Part shown: positions 28,346 through 38,214 of the stretch, piece after piece
Numbering within the stretch: the first letter of the stretch is position 1
Layout of the letters: the number at the start of each line of letters is the position of its first letter
From: Bradyrhizobium prioriisuperbiae
Lineage (GTDB): Bacteria > Pseudomonadota > Alphaproteobacteria > Rhizobiales > Xanthobacteraceae
Assembly: GCF_032397745.1 (NCBI RefSeq)
Contig: NZ_CP135921.1
Span: 5,692,501 to 5,756,500 of the forward strand
Direction: 5' to 3'
DNA length: 64,000 nt
Translations under genes and position numbers: made by a program
The notes under the pieces: generated by a model
The model's database searches: none
What the model saw: only the letters and a program-made list of their open reading frames with translations
Told to the model about the DNA's origin: nothing

Positions 28346-28692
28346 CTGTTGCCGTCATTGACGCCACGCCAGCGCGCATAACGCCACGGCAGGTACCACC
28401 GCGCGCCCGACGGAATCGTTGCAACGACATTGTCGATCCCGGACGTGCCGAAGGGTTGGCAGCGCAGCAGCCGCGCCAGTGTCATCCAGCCACCCGCCCA
28501 CAGGCCGAACCGCTCGATCGCTTCCTCGCCATAGGCCGAGCAGGTCGGCAGGTGCCGGCAATGAAATCCGATCAGCGGCGATAGGGTGTAGCGGTAGGCC
28601 ACGATCATCGCGCGGCCGGCATTGCGTGGAAGCCGCTGCATCGTTTTCGCACAGGTCGCGCAATGGGGCGAGAGTTTCAGCGACGGTTTCAT
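28342..28692 (-). CDS. yidD: membrane protein insertion efficiency factor
   Basis: A 116-residue YidD homologue that would help YidC insert inner-membrane proteins. The family signature is YRYTLSPLIGFHCRHLPTCS followed by YGEEAIERFGLWAGGW and RLLRCQPFG, with the conserved Cys residues. The start is uncertain: ATG 28692 adds about 25 residues before the core, and a later Met (MQRLPR) would give a typical length. It is not next to rnpA/rpmH here. Confidence 0.9.
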   Translation of the reverse strand: MKPSLKLSPHCATCAKTMQRLPRNAGRAMIVAYRYTLSPLIGFHCRHLPTCSAYGEEAIERFGLWAGGWMTLARLLRCQPFGTSGIDNVVATIPSGARWYLPWRYARWRGVNDGNS

Positions 28693-28934
28693 TTCGCTCG
28701 TTTCGACAGGGCCTGCGGCGCATCCAGGCCGGCAGCGCCGGGTTCCGCAACCGGGAACCATGCCCATGGTTTCTGCGCCACACCGGCGAAATATCGCACG
28801 GTTCTAACTGCACTGCACCAAAGTTTCATGGACGCGAATCCCCGGTGCGGGTACCTTTTTGATAACGGCGGTGTGACAGCAGGGGTCGCACGGGGCTGGT
28901 CCGATTTCCGTTTAGGGGCGGGGAAGGAACCAAC

Positions 28935-29894
28935 TTGTTTTTGAAGGGGTCGCTCACTTTCCGGGCCTGGCTGCGGCTGGGCGTGGCTGCGGTCGTGCTC
29001 TCTTTGCCGGGAGCGTCACTGTCGGGGACCGGCAGTGCTGCGCGCGCCGGCGACACGCTTGAGCAACGCAAATTGCCGATGCGCTTTGCTTGGCATGAGC
29101 GGGCCGGTTTCGGCGGGCAACTGGTCGCTGCTGTCGGAACCATCACCAGCGATACACCGAAAGAGTTCGCCGACTTCGCTGATGGCCGCGACCTGAAGGG
29201 CGTCGCGATGGTCCTCGATTCCAGTGGTGGCTCGGTGCTCGATGCCATCAAGCTGGGACGGCAATGGCGTGATCTCGGCGTCACCACGACCGTTGGCATC
29301 GTGACGGAAACCCAGACTGCCGACGGTACGACATCGAGCATCTTCTCGGGTGCCTACTGTGAATCGATGTGCGTGTTCCTGCTGCTGTCCGGCCAGACCC
29401 GCACCGTGCCGGATGGCGCCCACGTGCGTGTGCATCAGATCTGGATGGGCGATCGTGCCGACGACGCCAAGGCCGCGACCTACACCGCGCAGGACGTCAT
29501 GATCATCGAACGCGATGTCGGCCGGCTGGCGAAATACACCTTCGACATGGGCGGCACCGGCGATCTCCTGGCGCTGGCGCTGAGTGTGCCGCCATGGGAG
29601 CCGCTGCACGAACTGACGCCGTCCGAATTGCGCCTGACCAATATCGTGACCGATGACGCGGTTGCCGAGGTGGCGCCGAAGGGCAATGCGCTGACCGCAC
29701 TGTCAGCGCCGGCGGCAGAGCCAGCGCAGACGAAATCAAAACCGGTTCAGGACCGCTTTATCGCCGGCGCGTTGTCGCTGGATGGCAAGACGCTGGACGA
29801 CAAGCCGCTTGACGACAAGACGGCTCCAATCAAATCGACCAAGACGGCCGAGGCGGGGGCGCCGACCGGCGCGGCGGCGGCGACACGGCACTGA
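28935..29894 (+). CDS. secreted ClpP-like protein
   Basis: A 319-residue exported protein, probably periplasmic (signal ending near SARAGD). The ClpP-like core is VAMVLDSSGGSVLDAIKLG (the Ser and the GG are in the position of the ClpP-type nucleophile loop), then AYCESMCVFLLLSG with two Cys residues and ARVHQIWMG-like HVRVHQIWMGD. The C-terminal 90 residues are low complexity with LDDKPLDDK repeats. It is the second such gene within 4 kb. The start is TTG with AAGGAA upstream. Whether it is proteolytic is not known. Confidence 0.7.
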   Translation: MFLKGSLTFRAWLRLGVAAVVLSLPGASLSGTGSAARAGDTLEQRKLPMRFAWHERAGFGGQLVAAVGTITSDTPKEFADFADGRDLKGVAMVLDSSGGSVLDAIKLGRQWRDLGVTTTVGIVTETQTADGTTSSIFSGAYCESMCVFLLLSGQTRTVPDGAHVRVHQIWMGDRADDAKAATYTAQDVMIIERDVGRLAKYTFDMGGTGDLLALALSVPPWEPLHELTPSELRLTNIVTDDAVAEVAPKGNALTALSAPAAEPAQTKSKPVQDRFIAGALSLDGKTLDDKPLDDKTAPIKSTKTAEAGAPTGAAAATRH

Positions 29895-29950
29895 GTGCGT
29901 GTCGTCGCCGCGCGAGGCGGCGAAGTTGATCGCCAAGTTTATCGCAATGG

Positions 29951-30418
29951 TTAGTTTTGGGCTGTGTCCAAGGTCTCGGACTTGACGGCCGATTTGGCCT
30001 CGATCTGCCCGATCGCGTCGACCACGGCGTCGAAGGTCAGCAGGGTCGAGGCATGTCGGGCCTTGTAGTCCCGGACCGGTTCGAGCACGGCAATATCGGA
30101 CCACTTGCCCTGCGGCGGCGCGCCACCTTCCTTGAGCATCCGCCGCACGGTTTCGCGCAGGTCGCGCAGCTCCGTGGCGTTCGAGCCGATCACGTGCCGT
30201 GCCATGATCGAGGACGAGGCCTGGCCGAGGGCGCAGGCCTTCACGTCATGGGCGAAATCGGTCACCACCGGGCCGTCCATCTTGAGGTCGATCTTGACGG
30301 TCGAGCCGCACAGCTTGGAATGGGCGGTCGCGCTCGCGTCCGGGTCCGAGAGCCGGCCCAGCCGCGGGATATTCCCCGCCAGTTCGATGATTTTTTTGTT
30401 GTAGACGTCGTTCAGCAT
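29951..30418 (-). CDS. iron-sulfur cluster assembly scaffold protein (IscU/SufU-like)
   Basis: A 155-residue protein of the IscU/NifU-N fold. The ligand Cys residues are in SKLCGSTV and VKACALGQASSSIMARH. The third Cys of classic IscU is not in its usual place (DYKARHASTLL has His, no Cys), so it belongs to the divergent group often annotated as scaffold in Rhizobiales. The C-terminus is longer than that of IscU. It is divergent from folE. Confidence 0.78.
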   Translation of the reverse strand: MLNDVYNKKIIELAGNIPRLGRLSDPDASATAHSKLCGSTVKIDLKMDGPVVTDFAHDVKACALGQASSSIMARHVIGSNATELRDLRETVRRMLKEGGAPPQGKWSDIAVLEPVRDYKARHASTLLTFDAVVDAIGQIEAKSAVKSETLDTAQN

Positions 30419-30710
30419 GGCAGGTGCATACTACGGTTGCGGATACGCCCGCGTCAGCGGTCTTGGCTGGCTTCGGGGCCTATCCTATATATGTACCGGG
30501 TCGCAGGAATAAACCCACCTGTTTCCCAAGCCTGTTCTCAAAGTCCCCGGAAATAGAGAATTTCTTCCGGACCTTACGATGATATGGGTTGCGCGGATGT
30601 CGGTTGACCCCCGATATCTGCATGGGTGGCGTCCGGCAGCTGACTGCGCTGTTGCGGCGACCGGTGACACTCCGGATCCTCGATGAGGGGCCGGTCGAAC
30701 GGAGAGCTGA

Positions 30711-31376
30711 ATGGACGCGATCATCAAGCCAATACGCCCGAACCCGCCGTCGGAAATCCCGGCCTCGGAATTCCAGGCATCCGCCATCCAGGCCGACCTG
30801 CCGCGCCCGTCGCGGGAGGAAGCCGAGTTGGCGGTCAAAACCCTGCTGGCCTATATCGGTGAAAATCCCGCCCGCGAGGGGCTGCTCGATACGCCACGCC
30901 GTGTCATCGAGGCCTATGACGAACTGTTCCAGGGCTATCATCTCTGTCCCGCCGAGGTGCTGAACCGGACCTTCGGCGAAACCGCCGGCTACGACGACTT
31001 CGTGCTGGTGCGCGACATCGAATTTCATTCGCACTGCGAGCATCACATGATGCCGTTCTACGGCAAGGCGCACATCGCCTATACGCCGGTCGAGCGGGTG
31101 ATCGGATTGTCGAAGCTCGCACGCCTGGTCGATATCTTCGCCCATCGGCTGCAGACCCAGGAACATCTCACCGCGCAGATCGTGGGTGCGATCGACACCG
31201 TGCTGAAGCCGCGTGGCGTCGCGGTGCTGGTCGAGGCCGAGCACACCTGCATGTCGGTGCGCGGCATCGCCAAGCATGGCGCCAACACCATCACGACGCG
31301 CTTCACCGGGCTGTTCCGCAACAATCCCGACGAGCAGAACCGCTTCCTGAGCCTGGTGCGTCAGCATCAGCGCTGA
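30711..31376 (+). CDS. folE: GTP cyclohydrolase I
   Basis: Converts GTP to 7,8-dihydroneopterin triphosphate for folate synthesis. The 221-residue protein has the zinc Cys in [14 protein letters not shown] and the second Cys in [16 protein letters not shown], and the catalytic [19 protein letters not shown] segment. The ATG at 30711 follows GGAGAGCTGA. A palindromic repeat and hisI lie downstream, a neighbourhood common in rhizobia. Confidence 0.97.
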   Translation: MDAIIKPIRPNPPSEIPASEFQASAIQADLPRPSREEAELAVKTLLAYIGENPAREGLLDTPRRVIEAYDELFQGYHLCPAEVLNRTFGETAGYDDFVLVRDIEFHSHCEHHMMPFYGKAHIAYTPVERVIGLSKLARLVDIFAHRLQTQEHLTAQIVGAIDTVLKPRGVAVLVEAEHTCMSVRGIAKHGANTITTRFTGLFRNNPDEQNRFLSLVRQHQR

Positions 31377-31390
31377 AGCAGAGAGATCGC

Positions 31391-31467
31391 GTAGCCCGGA
31401 TGAGCGGAGCGACATCCGGGTCAGCATCGAGATAGATCCCGGATATCGCTCCGCTCATCCGGGCTGC
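31391..31467. repeat. palindromic repeat, family D
   Basis: Two 30-base arms (31391-31420 and 31438-31467) beginning GTAGCCCGGATGAGCGGAGC and ending GCTCCGCTCATCCGGGCTGC form a long imperfect palindrome between folE and hisI. This GTAGCCCGGATGAGC element type is known as a dispersed repeat in bradyrhizobia; only one copy is in the window. Confidence 0.85.
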
Positions 31468-31530
31468 GGGAAAGCATGTTTCCCGCCGTTCCCTTCACAA
31501 GGCTTCTGAGTTCGGAGCGAGGGTATTGCC

Positions 31531-31962
31531 GTGACCGCGACCAACGAGATCGAAGAGGGGCTGGTGCTGCGTCCGAAGTTCGACGCCGCCGGCCTCGTCA
31601 CCTGCGTCACCACGGATGCTGTGACCGGCGACGTGCTGATGGTCGCGCATATGAACGACGAAGCGTTGCGCAGGACTATCGACAGCGGCGAGGCGTGGTA
31701 CTTCAGCCGCTCGCGGGGGGCGCTCTGGCGCAAGGGCGAGAGCTCCGGCCATGTCCAGCGCGTGGTCGAGATGCGGCTCGACTGCGACCAGGATGCAGTC
31801 TGGATCCGGGTCGACCAGGCCGGCGGCGCGGCCTGCCACACCGGCCGGCGCTCCTGCTTCTACCGGGCGGTCAGCCGGGGGGCCGATGGGGCCGCGTCCC
31901 TGGCGTTTGTCGATTCGGACCGGCTGTTTGATCCGGCTGCAGTCTACCGCAAGCCTGGCTGA
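31531..31962 (+). CDS. hisI: phosphoribosyl-AMP cyclohydrolase
   Basis: Third step of histidine synthesis, opening the purine ring of PR-AMP. A 143-residue single-domain protein (no HisE fusion). Motifs: [33 protein letters not shown], the magnesium Asp cluster [10 protein letters not shown], and zinc Cys residues in [15 protein letters not shown]. The GTG/ATG start region is in frame at GTGACCGCG (31531). Confidence 0.95.
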   Translation: MTATNEIEEGLVLRPKFDAAGLVTCVTTDAVTGDVLMVAHMNDEALRRTIDSGEAWYFSRSRGALWRKGESSGHVQRVVEMRLDCDQDAVWIRVDQAGGAACHTGRRSCFYRAVSRGADGAASLAFVDSDRLFDPAAVYRKPG

Positions 31963-32078
31963 TACCCTGAAGGGGCTGGAAAGAGGCCTAAATGGCCATC
32001 CGGCCATGAATTAACCCCGCGTTTACCATAATCGTTCAGGTTCTCTTAAGGGCCTACCGGGGAGCGGGGCACCTGAAC

Positions 32079-33089
32079 ATGACGGTCGACACCACCAGCA
32101 TCGCCGCGGGCCTTGAGTCCGTGCGCGCGCAGATCACGGGTGCCATCAAGCAGGCCGCCAACGCGACTGGCGCCAGCTTCGAGTACCTGCTGTCGGCTGC
32201 AAAAATCGAATCCAATCTCAATCCGACTGCCGCTGCCTCGACCTCATCGGCGCGCGGCCTTTATCAGTTCATCGAACAGACCTGGCTCGGCACCGTGAAG
32301 GAAGCCGGGCCAATGCTTGGGTTCGGCAAATATGCCGATGCGATCAGCAAGTCGGATTCCGGCACCTATTCGGTGAGCGATCCTGCGGCCCGCAACGACA
32401 TTCTCAAGCTGCGCGACGATCCGGCGATCAATGCCGCGATGGCCGGGGTGCTGACGCAATCCAACAGCTTCAAGCTGACAGGGCAGATCGGCCGCCGTCC
32501 GACCGATGGCGAACTCTATATCGCGCACTTCATGGGCGTCGGTGGCGCCTCTAAATTGATCAATGCCGCCGAAAACAATCCCCGCGCCAGTGCCGCCGGG
32601 ATGTTTCCGAACGCGGCCGCGGCCAACCAGCCGATCTTTTATGATCGCAGCGGCAATGCGCGCAGCGTGTCCGAAGTCTATTCGGTGCTGACGTCGCGTT
32701 ATGCCAATGCCGCGAATTCGCAGACCACGCGCGCCGCCATCGCCGCGCTCGGAGCCGGATCTGGGGCGCCGCCGGCGTATGCCGCGGCGGCGTCGGACAG
32801 CAACGCATTCTATCTCTCCGGCTTTCCGCAGGCGCAGCAAGCCGCGTCGTCGCAGCAGGCGGGCGGTGCGCAGGCAGGCTTCCGGGCGCTATTTCAGGCC
32901 GGCGATCGCTCTGAGCCCGTGTCGCCGGCGGTCCGCACATTGTGGGGCAATGGCGCCTCGATCACCGCGGATCCCGCCCCGGCTTCAGCGGCGGCCCAGT
33001 CGGCCCAGGGATCGGCTGGCGCACCGGCCGTTGGCCGCCCGAGGCCGTTCGATCTGTTCAGCGACCGCAGCGGACTTTTCAGCAGCTGA
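32079..33089 (+). CDS. lytic transglycosylase-like SLT domain protein
   Basis: A 336-residue protein with an SLT-type lysozyme fold. The catalytic Glu is in AAKIESNLNP (Glu44), followed by SSARGLYQFIEQTWLG, the usual second motif. No clear signal peptide is present, and the C-terminal 120 residues are Ala/Gln-rich and low complexity. Relatives cleave peptidoglycan, often to make space for flagella or secretion systems. The DUF2336 gene follows. Confidence 0.85.
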   Translation: MTVDTTSIAAGLESVRAQITGAIKQAANATGASFEYLLSAAKIESNLNPTAAASTSSARGLYQFIEQTWLGTVKEAGPMLGFGKYADAISKSDSGTYSVSDPAARNDILKLRDDPAINAAMAGVLTQSNSFKLTGQIGRRPTDGELYIAHFMGVGGASKLINAAENNPRASAAGMFPNAAAANQPIFYDRSGNARSVSEVYSVLTSRYANAANSQTTRAAIAALGAGSGAPPAYAAAASDSNAFYLSGFPQAQQAASSQQAGGAQAGFRALFQAGDRSEPVSPAVRTLWGNGASITADPAPASAAAQSAQGSAGAPAVGRPRPFDLFSDRSGLFSS

Positions 33090-33241
33090 GCGGGATCAGC
33101 GTACCGCCCCCGCGTCCTTAATAAAATGTCAATAAATGCAGATAGTTATGGTGAACGCTTTGTTAAGCGTCGTGGTTTATTTTGCGTCAATGGCACCCAT
33201 GAGGGTGTGGTTTTCCAAGTTGCGTAGCCGGCAGAGCCTTA

Positions 33242-34417
33242 ATGATCGTTCGGCAGTTCATCAGTTGGGTACGGACCGCTCCCGCAGGGGAGCGTGCAGA
33301 GGCCACCCGGGCTTTGGCCCGGGCCTGGTTGATCTCCGATCTGTCGGAGGACGACCGCGCCGCCGCCGAGGGCGCGTTGCTGATGCTGCTGGACGACGGA
33401 TCGCCGCTGGTTCGCCAGACCATGGCGGAGGTGTTCGCCCGCAGTCTCGATGCCCCGCCCGCCATTGTGCAGGCGCTGTCGGTCGATCAGGCCTCGGTGG
33501 CGCTGCCGATCCTCGAGCATTCCCCGCTTCTGATCGATGCCGACCTGGTCGATATCGTCGCCACCGGCAATGCCGAGACCCAATGCGCCATCGCCCGTAG
33601 GGCCTTCCTGCCGCCCTCGATCGGCGCGGCCATTGCCGAAGTCGGGCATGCCGCCGCGACCCTCGAACTGATCGAAAACCCCGATGCGGCGCTCGCGCCG
33701 TTCTCGCTGGAACGGATCGTCGAACGCCACGGCCATCTGGCGGCCATCCGGGAGGCGCTGCTCGCCCGCCATGACCTGCCGTCGGCGACCCGGCTGGCCC
33801 TGGTCGCCAAACTCTCCGATACCCTCGTGCAGTTCGTCACCGCGCGAAGCTGGCTCAGTGCCGATCGCGCCGCCCGGATGGCCGCGGAGGCAACCGAGCG
33901 GTCGACGGTGAACATCGCCGCCCGCTCGCGTGGCGACGACATGCGTGACCTGGTGCGCCATTTGCGCGCGACCGGACAATTGAACGCCGGCCTCATTCTG
34001 CGCGCCTTGCTGTCGGGCAACCTCGACCTGTTCGACGCGGCGTTGGTGGAGCTGACGGGCCTGCCGCAGAATCGTGTCTCGGCGCTGGTCTATGATCGCG
34101 GTGCCAGCCTCGATGCGCTGCTGGCGCGTGCGGGATTCCCGCCATCGACGTTTGCCGCGTTCCGCGTCGCCGTCGAGGCCGTGCACGAGATCGGCTTTGT
34201 CGGAAGCATCGAGGGCATGACACGGCTGCGCCGCCGCATGGTCGAACGCGTGCTGACGCAATGCGAGATGATGAGCTCGGAAGCGACCGAGCCGTTGCTG
34301 ATCCTGCTGCGGCGCTTTTCCACGGAATCGGCCCGCGAGGAGGCGCGTCTGTTCTGCGATGAACTCGCCGAACTCGATGCGATGGCGCCGATCGATGATC
34401 GGCTGATCGCGGCCTGA
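33242..34417 (+). CDS. DUF2336 domain protein
   Basis: A 391-residue protein made of repeated alpha-helical, HEAT-like segments, rich in Ala, Leu and Arg, starting with an ATG at 33242. The segments LLMLLDDGSPLVRQTMAEVF and RAFLPPSIGAAIAEVGHAAA match the DUF2336 pattern known in Rhizobiales. The function is unknown. Confidence 0.85.
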   Translation: MIVRQFISWVRTAPAGERAEATRALARAWLISDLSEDDRAAAEGALLMLLDDGSPLVRQTMAEVFARSLDAPPAIVQALSVDQASVALPILEHSPLLIDADLVDIVATGNAETQCAIARRAFLPPSIGAAIAEVGHAAATLELIENPDAALAPFSLERIVERHGHLAAIREALLARHDLPSATRLALVAKLSDTLVQFVTARSWLSADRAARMAAEATERSTVNIAARSRGDDMRDLVRHLRATGQLNAGLILRALLSGNLDLFDAALVELTGLPQNRVSALVYDRGASLDALLARAGFPPSTFAAFRVAVEAVHEIGFVGSIEGMTRLRRRMVERVLTQCEMMSSEATEPLLILLRRFSTESAREEARLFCDELAELDAMAPIDDRLIAA

Positions 34418-34824
34418 GGCGCGAACCAATCTATCTCAGCGACGAAGGGCTTATTGTTATTCCCGTGTCATGCGCGGGCTTGACCTCGTAGGCGCTGGCA
34501 ATTGAAGCGTCTCGACACTCTCAGCTGTCATGCCCGCGAACGAACGTGCCGTGTGGAATTGCTCGCAGGAATGCACGCAGCCGCTTCCCGCGATTCCGCA
34601 GGCGCGCGCGAGATGCATAAAGTTTTCTGAAAGTCGCGCGAAAGTTCCCGCTGCATTGCACGACGGGGGCGGATCATCGGCAGCGGATGATCGGCCGTAA
34701 ATTTTTTTCTCAATTCGTCAAATTATTTTTTCAGCGATCTGCCATGCAGATTGGTCGAATGTTGAAATGAAGAGACACACATCAGAAAAATTGTGACATA
34801 CGCAGTTTCCATACTTGCTCCTTA

Positions 34825-34837
34825 TGCGATCATCGCA
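34825..34837. promoter_or_regulatory. TGCGAT-C-ATCGCA palindrome upstream of the autotransporter
   Basis: A 13-bp palindrome 105 bases before the autotransporter ATG, within AT-rich DNA (34690-34860) unlike the rest of the window. The 525-bp stretch 34418-34942 holds no gene. Its left part (34460-34560) has short sequences of a dispersed-repeat look (GTCATGCGCGGGCTTG, GTCATGCCCGCG). It probably contains the promoter region. Confidence 0.4.
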
Positions 34838-34942
34838 ATGATCAGAAAAAATTGTTCACCGTGCGGAGCCGGTTCCAGAGCTCGGTGAAGCGTACGTGTC
34901 GAAATTGTGGTGCCTGCGTCTCGATGTGGGGAAGGGGCCAAG

Positions 34943-37558
34943 ATGCGACGGATTGTTCAACGCGGACTGTTGTTGCCGGCTTTGGTCGCGGCGACGGGAT
35001 TGGCGAGCGGCGGTGCAGCGCGCGCCGGGTGCGCCCCGGCTGCCAGTGCGGGCGACGATGTCCTGACCTGCGATGCGGCAACCGCACCTGATCCGACTGT
35101 CGCTCCTGTGAATCTTCTTGCCGGCAACGACCGGTTGACGGTGAACAGCGGAACCTACAGCGGTGGCATCACCGGCGGCGTCGGCACCAAGACGATCATT
35201 TTCAATGGTGGCGCGATCGCGAGCTATTCCAACACCACCGGCACGACCTCGATCCTGCTTCCGGACGGCAGCAGCGCAACGGTGAGCGGCAACATCACGA
35301 CCGGCGATCTCGGCAATCGGTTCGAGATTCGCTCCGGAACCGTGAATGGCACGATTTCGCAAGGCACCGGCATCGACACTTTCATCATGACCGGCGGACG
35401 GATCCAGGCGCTTCAGCAAGGCAACGGCCGCGACAGCTTCTTCATGTCGGGCGGCACCATTGTCGGCGCCTTTGAGGACGGTGATGTCGCCACCATGACC
35501 GGCGGCACGATCGGCCGCGTCGACATGAAACTCGACAACAATATTTTCAACATGTCGGGTGGCACCATCATCGGCAACCTCGTGGCGGGCTTCGGCAACG
35601 ACACCGTCACCGTGACCGGCACCAGCGTCATTGGCGGTAACATCAGCCTGAGCGGGGGCACCGACAGGGTCACCATCACTGGCGGCGAGGTCCGCGGCAA
35701 TGTGCTGATGAGTTTCGGCAGTGACACCGTCGTGTGGGCCAATGCTGGCATCGTCCGCGGCACCATCGACATGGGGGCTGACAATGATAGCCTCACGCTG
35801 CGCAATCTGACGGCGTCCTCTCTCAGTGCGACCCAGGGCTTCGACGGCGGGGTTGGAACGGACAGTTTGACGTTTGACAATGTGACGACGGACGGTGTCG
35901 CGCGGTTCCGTAATTTCGAGACGGTCGGCGTCACCAATGGCTCGCGACTCACTCTCGACGGCAATTTTGTTTTGGGCGACAGCGGCACTCAAACCGGCAC
36001 CATGTCGGTTGATGCGACCAGCACACTGCTCGCCGGCGGCGGCTTCAACCCGAGCATTAGCCCCTTTACGGCCGGCCAGTTCGTCTCTCTCACGAATGCC
36101 GGCACCATCGATCTCACCAACGGTCCCGCCAGCGCCGCCGACAGTTTGACGGTGGTTGGCAACTATGTCGGGGCCGGTGGCCGGCTGCTGCTCAACACGG
36201 TGCTGGGCGGCGACGGCTCGGCCTCCGACAAGCTTGTTGTCTCCGGGGGCGCGGCGAGCGGCAGCACGGGCGTTGTCGTGACCAATCTGAACGGTCCGGG
36301 CGCACTCACCACCATCGACGGCATTCAGGTGGTACAGGCAACCAATGGTGCGACCACGGCGGCGGGCGCGTTCTCGCTGTCGGGGCCGGTCGCGGCCGGC
36401 GCCTATGAATACTTCCTGTTCAAGGGAGGCGTGACGCCTGGATCGGCCGAGAATTGGTACCTGCGCTCGACGGTTGTCGCGCCTCCGCCGCCCCCCGCGC
36501 CGCCTCCGTCGGGCCCCGTGCCGCCGCCGCCACCGCCGCCGGTCGCCGCACCAGGTACGCCGCCTCTGCCGCCGCCACCGCCTCCTGGCGCCGCGCCGAT
36601 TCCACTCTATCGCCCCGAAGTGCCGATCTACGCTGCCGTGCCGGCAGTCGCCCGCCAGCTCGGTTTGACGACGCTTGGCACGTTTCACGAGCGCCAAGGC
36701 GGGCAGTCCATCCTGACGGGTGGCGGCGCTGTACCCGGCGGCTGGGCACGAAGCTTCGGCTTGCACAGCGAGCAGCGCTGGTCGGGTACTGTGAGCCCGG
36801 AATTCAACGGCAATTTATGGGGGCTGCAGACAGGCCTGGATCTCTACGCGGCCGAACGGCCGAGCGGTCATCGCGACCGGTTCGGCCTGTTCTTCGGCTA
36901 TGCCGGGGCGGACGGCGACGTGCGTGGCTTCGCCCGCGGCTTTGACCGGCTTCACGTCGGCAGCTTGATCTTCGATTCCTACAGCCTCGGCGGCTACTGG
37001 ACCCATCTCGGCCCGTCGAACTGGTATGTCGACGCCGTCGCCATGACGACCTGGCTCAACGGACATTCGCGCTCCATCAACGGTGTCGGCGCCCGTGTCG
37101 ACGGCACGCTGGTCACCACCTCGCTCGAGAGCGGCTATCCCATTCATCTGATGCAAGGTCTGACCCTGGAGCCGCAAGCCCAGATCATCTGGCAGAATCT
37201 CTCGATGAATAACACCGCGGACAGGTTCTCCACCGTGTCCTTTGGTGACTCGGACGCATTCACGGGACGGATCGGGGCCCGTCTTCAGGGTGACACCCAG
37301 GCCGGTTTGGCGAGGCTCCAGCCTTATCTGACCGTGAGCGTCTGGCACGATTTCGCTCGCACCGACAAGGTGACCTTCGCCGCGACCGACATCATCCCGA
37401 CGAAGTACGGCTCCACCGCGGTCGAGTTTGGCGGCGGCGTCGTCGCGAGGCTCAACCAGTCTGCCAGTCTTTATGCGACCGCAAGTCATCTCACCGACGT
37501 TGACGGTGAGCGGCGACGGATTCTGAAGGGCAATCTGGGATTGCGCGTCACGTGGTGA
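34943..37558 (+). CDS. autotransporter outer-membrane beta-barrel protein
   Basis: A type V secretion protein of 871 residues. The signal peptide ends near GGAARAGCAP. The passenger (about residues 30-510) has many short beta-helix repeats such as FFMSGGTI, ATMTGGTI, FNMSGGTI and D-T-V-T-V motifs. A Pro-rich linker (runs of PPPP) spans about 510-560, and the C-terminal ~300 residues form the beta-barrel, ending with GNLGLRVTW and a terminal aromatic Trp. The ATG at 34943 follows GAAGGGG. The role of the passenger, such as adhesion, is not shown. Confidence 0.9.
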   Translation: MRRIVQRGLLLPALVAATGLASGGAARAGCAPAASAGDDVLTCDAATAPDPTVAPVNLLAGNDRLTVNSGTYSGGITGGVGTKTIIFNGGAIASYSNTTGTTSILLPDGSSATVSGNITTGDLGNRFEIRSGTVNGTISQGTGIDTFIMTGGRIQALQQGNGRDSFFMSGGTIVGAFEDGDVATMTGGTIGRVDMKLDNNIFNMSGGTIIGNLVAGFGNDTVTVTGTSVIGGNISLSGGTDRVTITGGEVRGNVLMSFGSDTVVWANAGIVRGTIDMGADNDSLTLRNLTASSLSATQGFDGGVGTDSLTFDNVTTDGVARFRNFETVGVTNGSRLTLDGNFVLGDSGTQTGTMSVDATSTLLAGGGFNPSISPFTAGQFVSLTNAGTIDLTNGPASAADSLTVVGNYVGAGGRLLLNTVLGGDGSASDKLVVSGGAASGSTGVVVTNLNGPGALTTIDGIQVVQATNGATTAAGAFSLSGPVAAGAYEYFLFKGGVTPGSAENWYLRSTVVAPPPPPAPPPSGPVPPPPPPPVAAPGTPPLPPPPPPGAAPIPLYRPEVPIYAAVPAVARQLGLTTLGTFHERQGGQSILTGGGAVPGGWARSFGLHSEQRWSGTVSPEFNGNLWGLQTGLDLYAAERPSGHRDRFGLFFGYAGADGDVRGFARGFDRLHVGSLIFDSYSLGGYWTHLGPSNWYVDAVAMTTWLNGHSRSINGVGARVDGTLVTTSLESGYPIHLMQGLTLEPQAQIIWQNLSMNNTADRFSTVSFGDSDAFTGRIGARLQGDTQAGLARLQPYLTVSVWHDFARTDKVTFAATDIIPTKYGSTAVEFGGGVVARLNQSASLYATASHLTDVDGERRRILKGNLGLRVTW

Positions 37559-37607
37559 TTCCGGAGCGCTTTTTGATCCGACGTTCTGCCGGAACTTCAG
37601 ATCGGCA

Positions 37608-38186
37608 CTAATCGTTCGGCGCGATGCTCGGCGCGAGAATGGCTTCGAGATGCTCGGGGCGATCTTGATTGACCGTGACGAGATACTTGTCGGCCATGCC
37701 GCGCAATTTGCGGCTCAGCTCGTCGGCCATGCCGAGCTTGTCGATCCGCTTATGCTCGCGCACGATCGCCTGGATCGCGCTGACATGATAGGCGAGCAGG
37801 TCGGTCGGCACCTGATCGAGGCTCGGGGCATGCTCGATGATGCGGGACAGGCTTTCGGCCGCGGCGGCGGCGATCGGATAGCCGAAGGTGGCGGCGTGCC
37901 CCTTGACGTCATGCGCGGCGCGAAAGAACTCTTCACGCGCCTGCGGAGTGAAGCCGTTCTTGACGATAGCAGCATGGGCTGCCGCGAGGCGCTCGCACTC
38001 GGTCGCCATCCAGTCGTTGAATTCGCCGGACAGATCCGCCAGCGCCTGCTCGGCGCGGGCCACCGGATCGTCCTTGTCGTCGTCGGCCACCCGCCGGACG
38101 GCGGCCCGCAGCGGATTGGGCGGGGTGATCACCTGATAGTCGGCGAAGGTCTCGACCTTGAGGGCGGGTTGTTTGTCTGCGGCCAT
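37608..38186 (-). CDS. histidine phosphotransfer (Hpt) domain protein
   Basis: A 192-residue alpha-helical protein with the Hpt signature AAHDVKGHAATFGYP, in which His is the phosphoacceptor. The downstream helix AAAAESLSRIIEHAP continues the four-helix bundle. No kinase domain is present. It lies 28 bases after the response regulator gene on the same strand, so the pair is probably one operon and one relay. Confidence 0.9.
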   Translation of the reverse strand: MAADKQPALKVETFADYQVITPPNPLRAAVRRVADDDKDDPVARAEQALADLSGEFNDWMATECERLAAAHAAIVKNGFTPQAREEFFRAAHDVKGHAATFGYPIAAAAAESLSRIIEHAPSLDQVPTDLLAYHVSAIQAIVREHKRIDKLGMADELSRKLRGMADKYLVTVNQDRPEHLEAILAPSIAPND

Positions 38187-38214
38187 AGCGGTGCCTTCGC
38201 AATCTTATCGGGGG

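Noticed and set aside
34856..36766. A 636-codon open frame opposite the autotransporter
   Set aside because: It is a mirror of the high-GC codon bias of the real gene: Arg/Ala-rich, without any known motif, and the autotransporter is clearly the coding strand.
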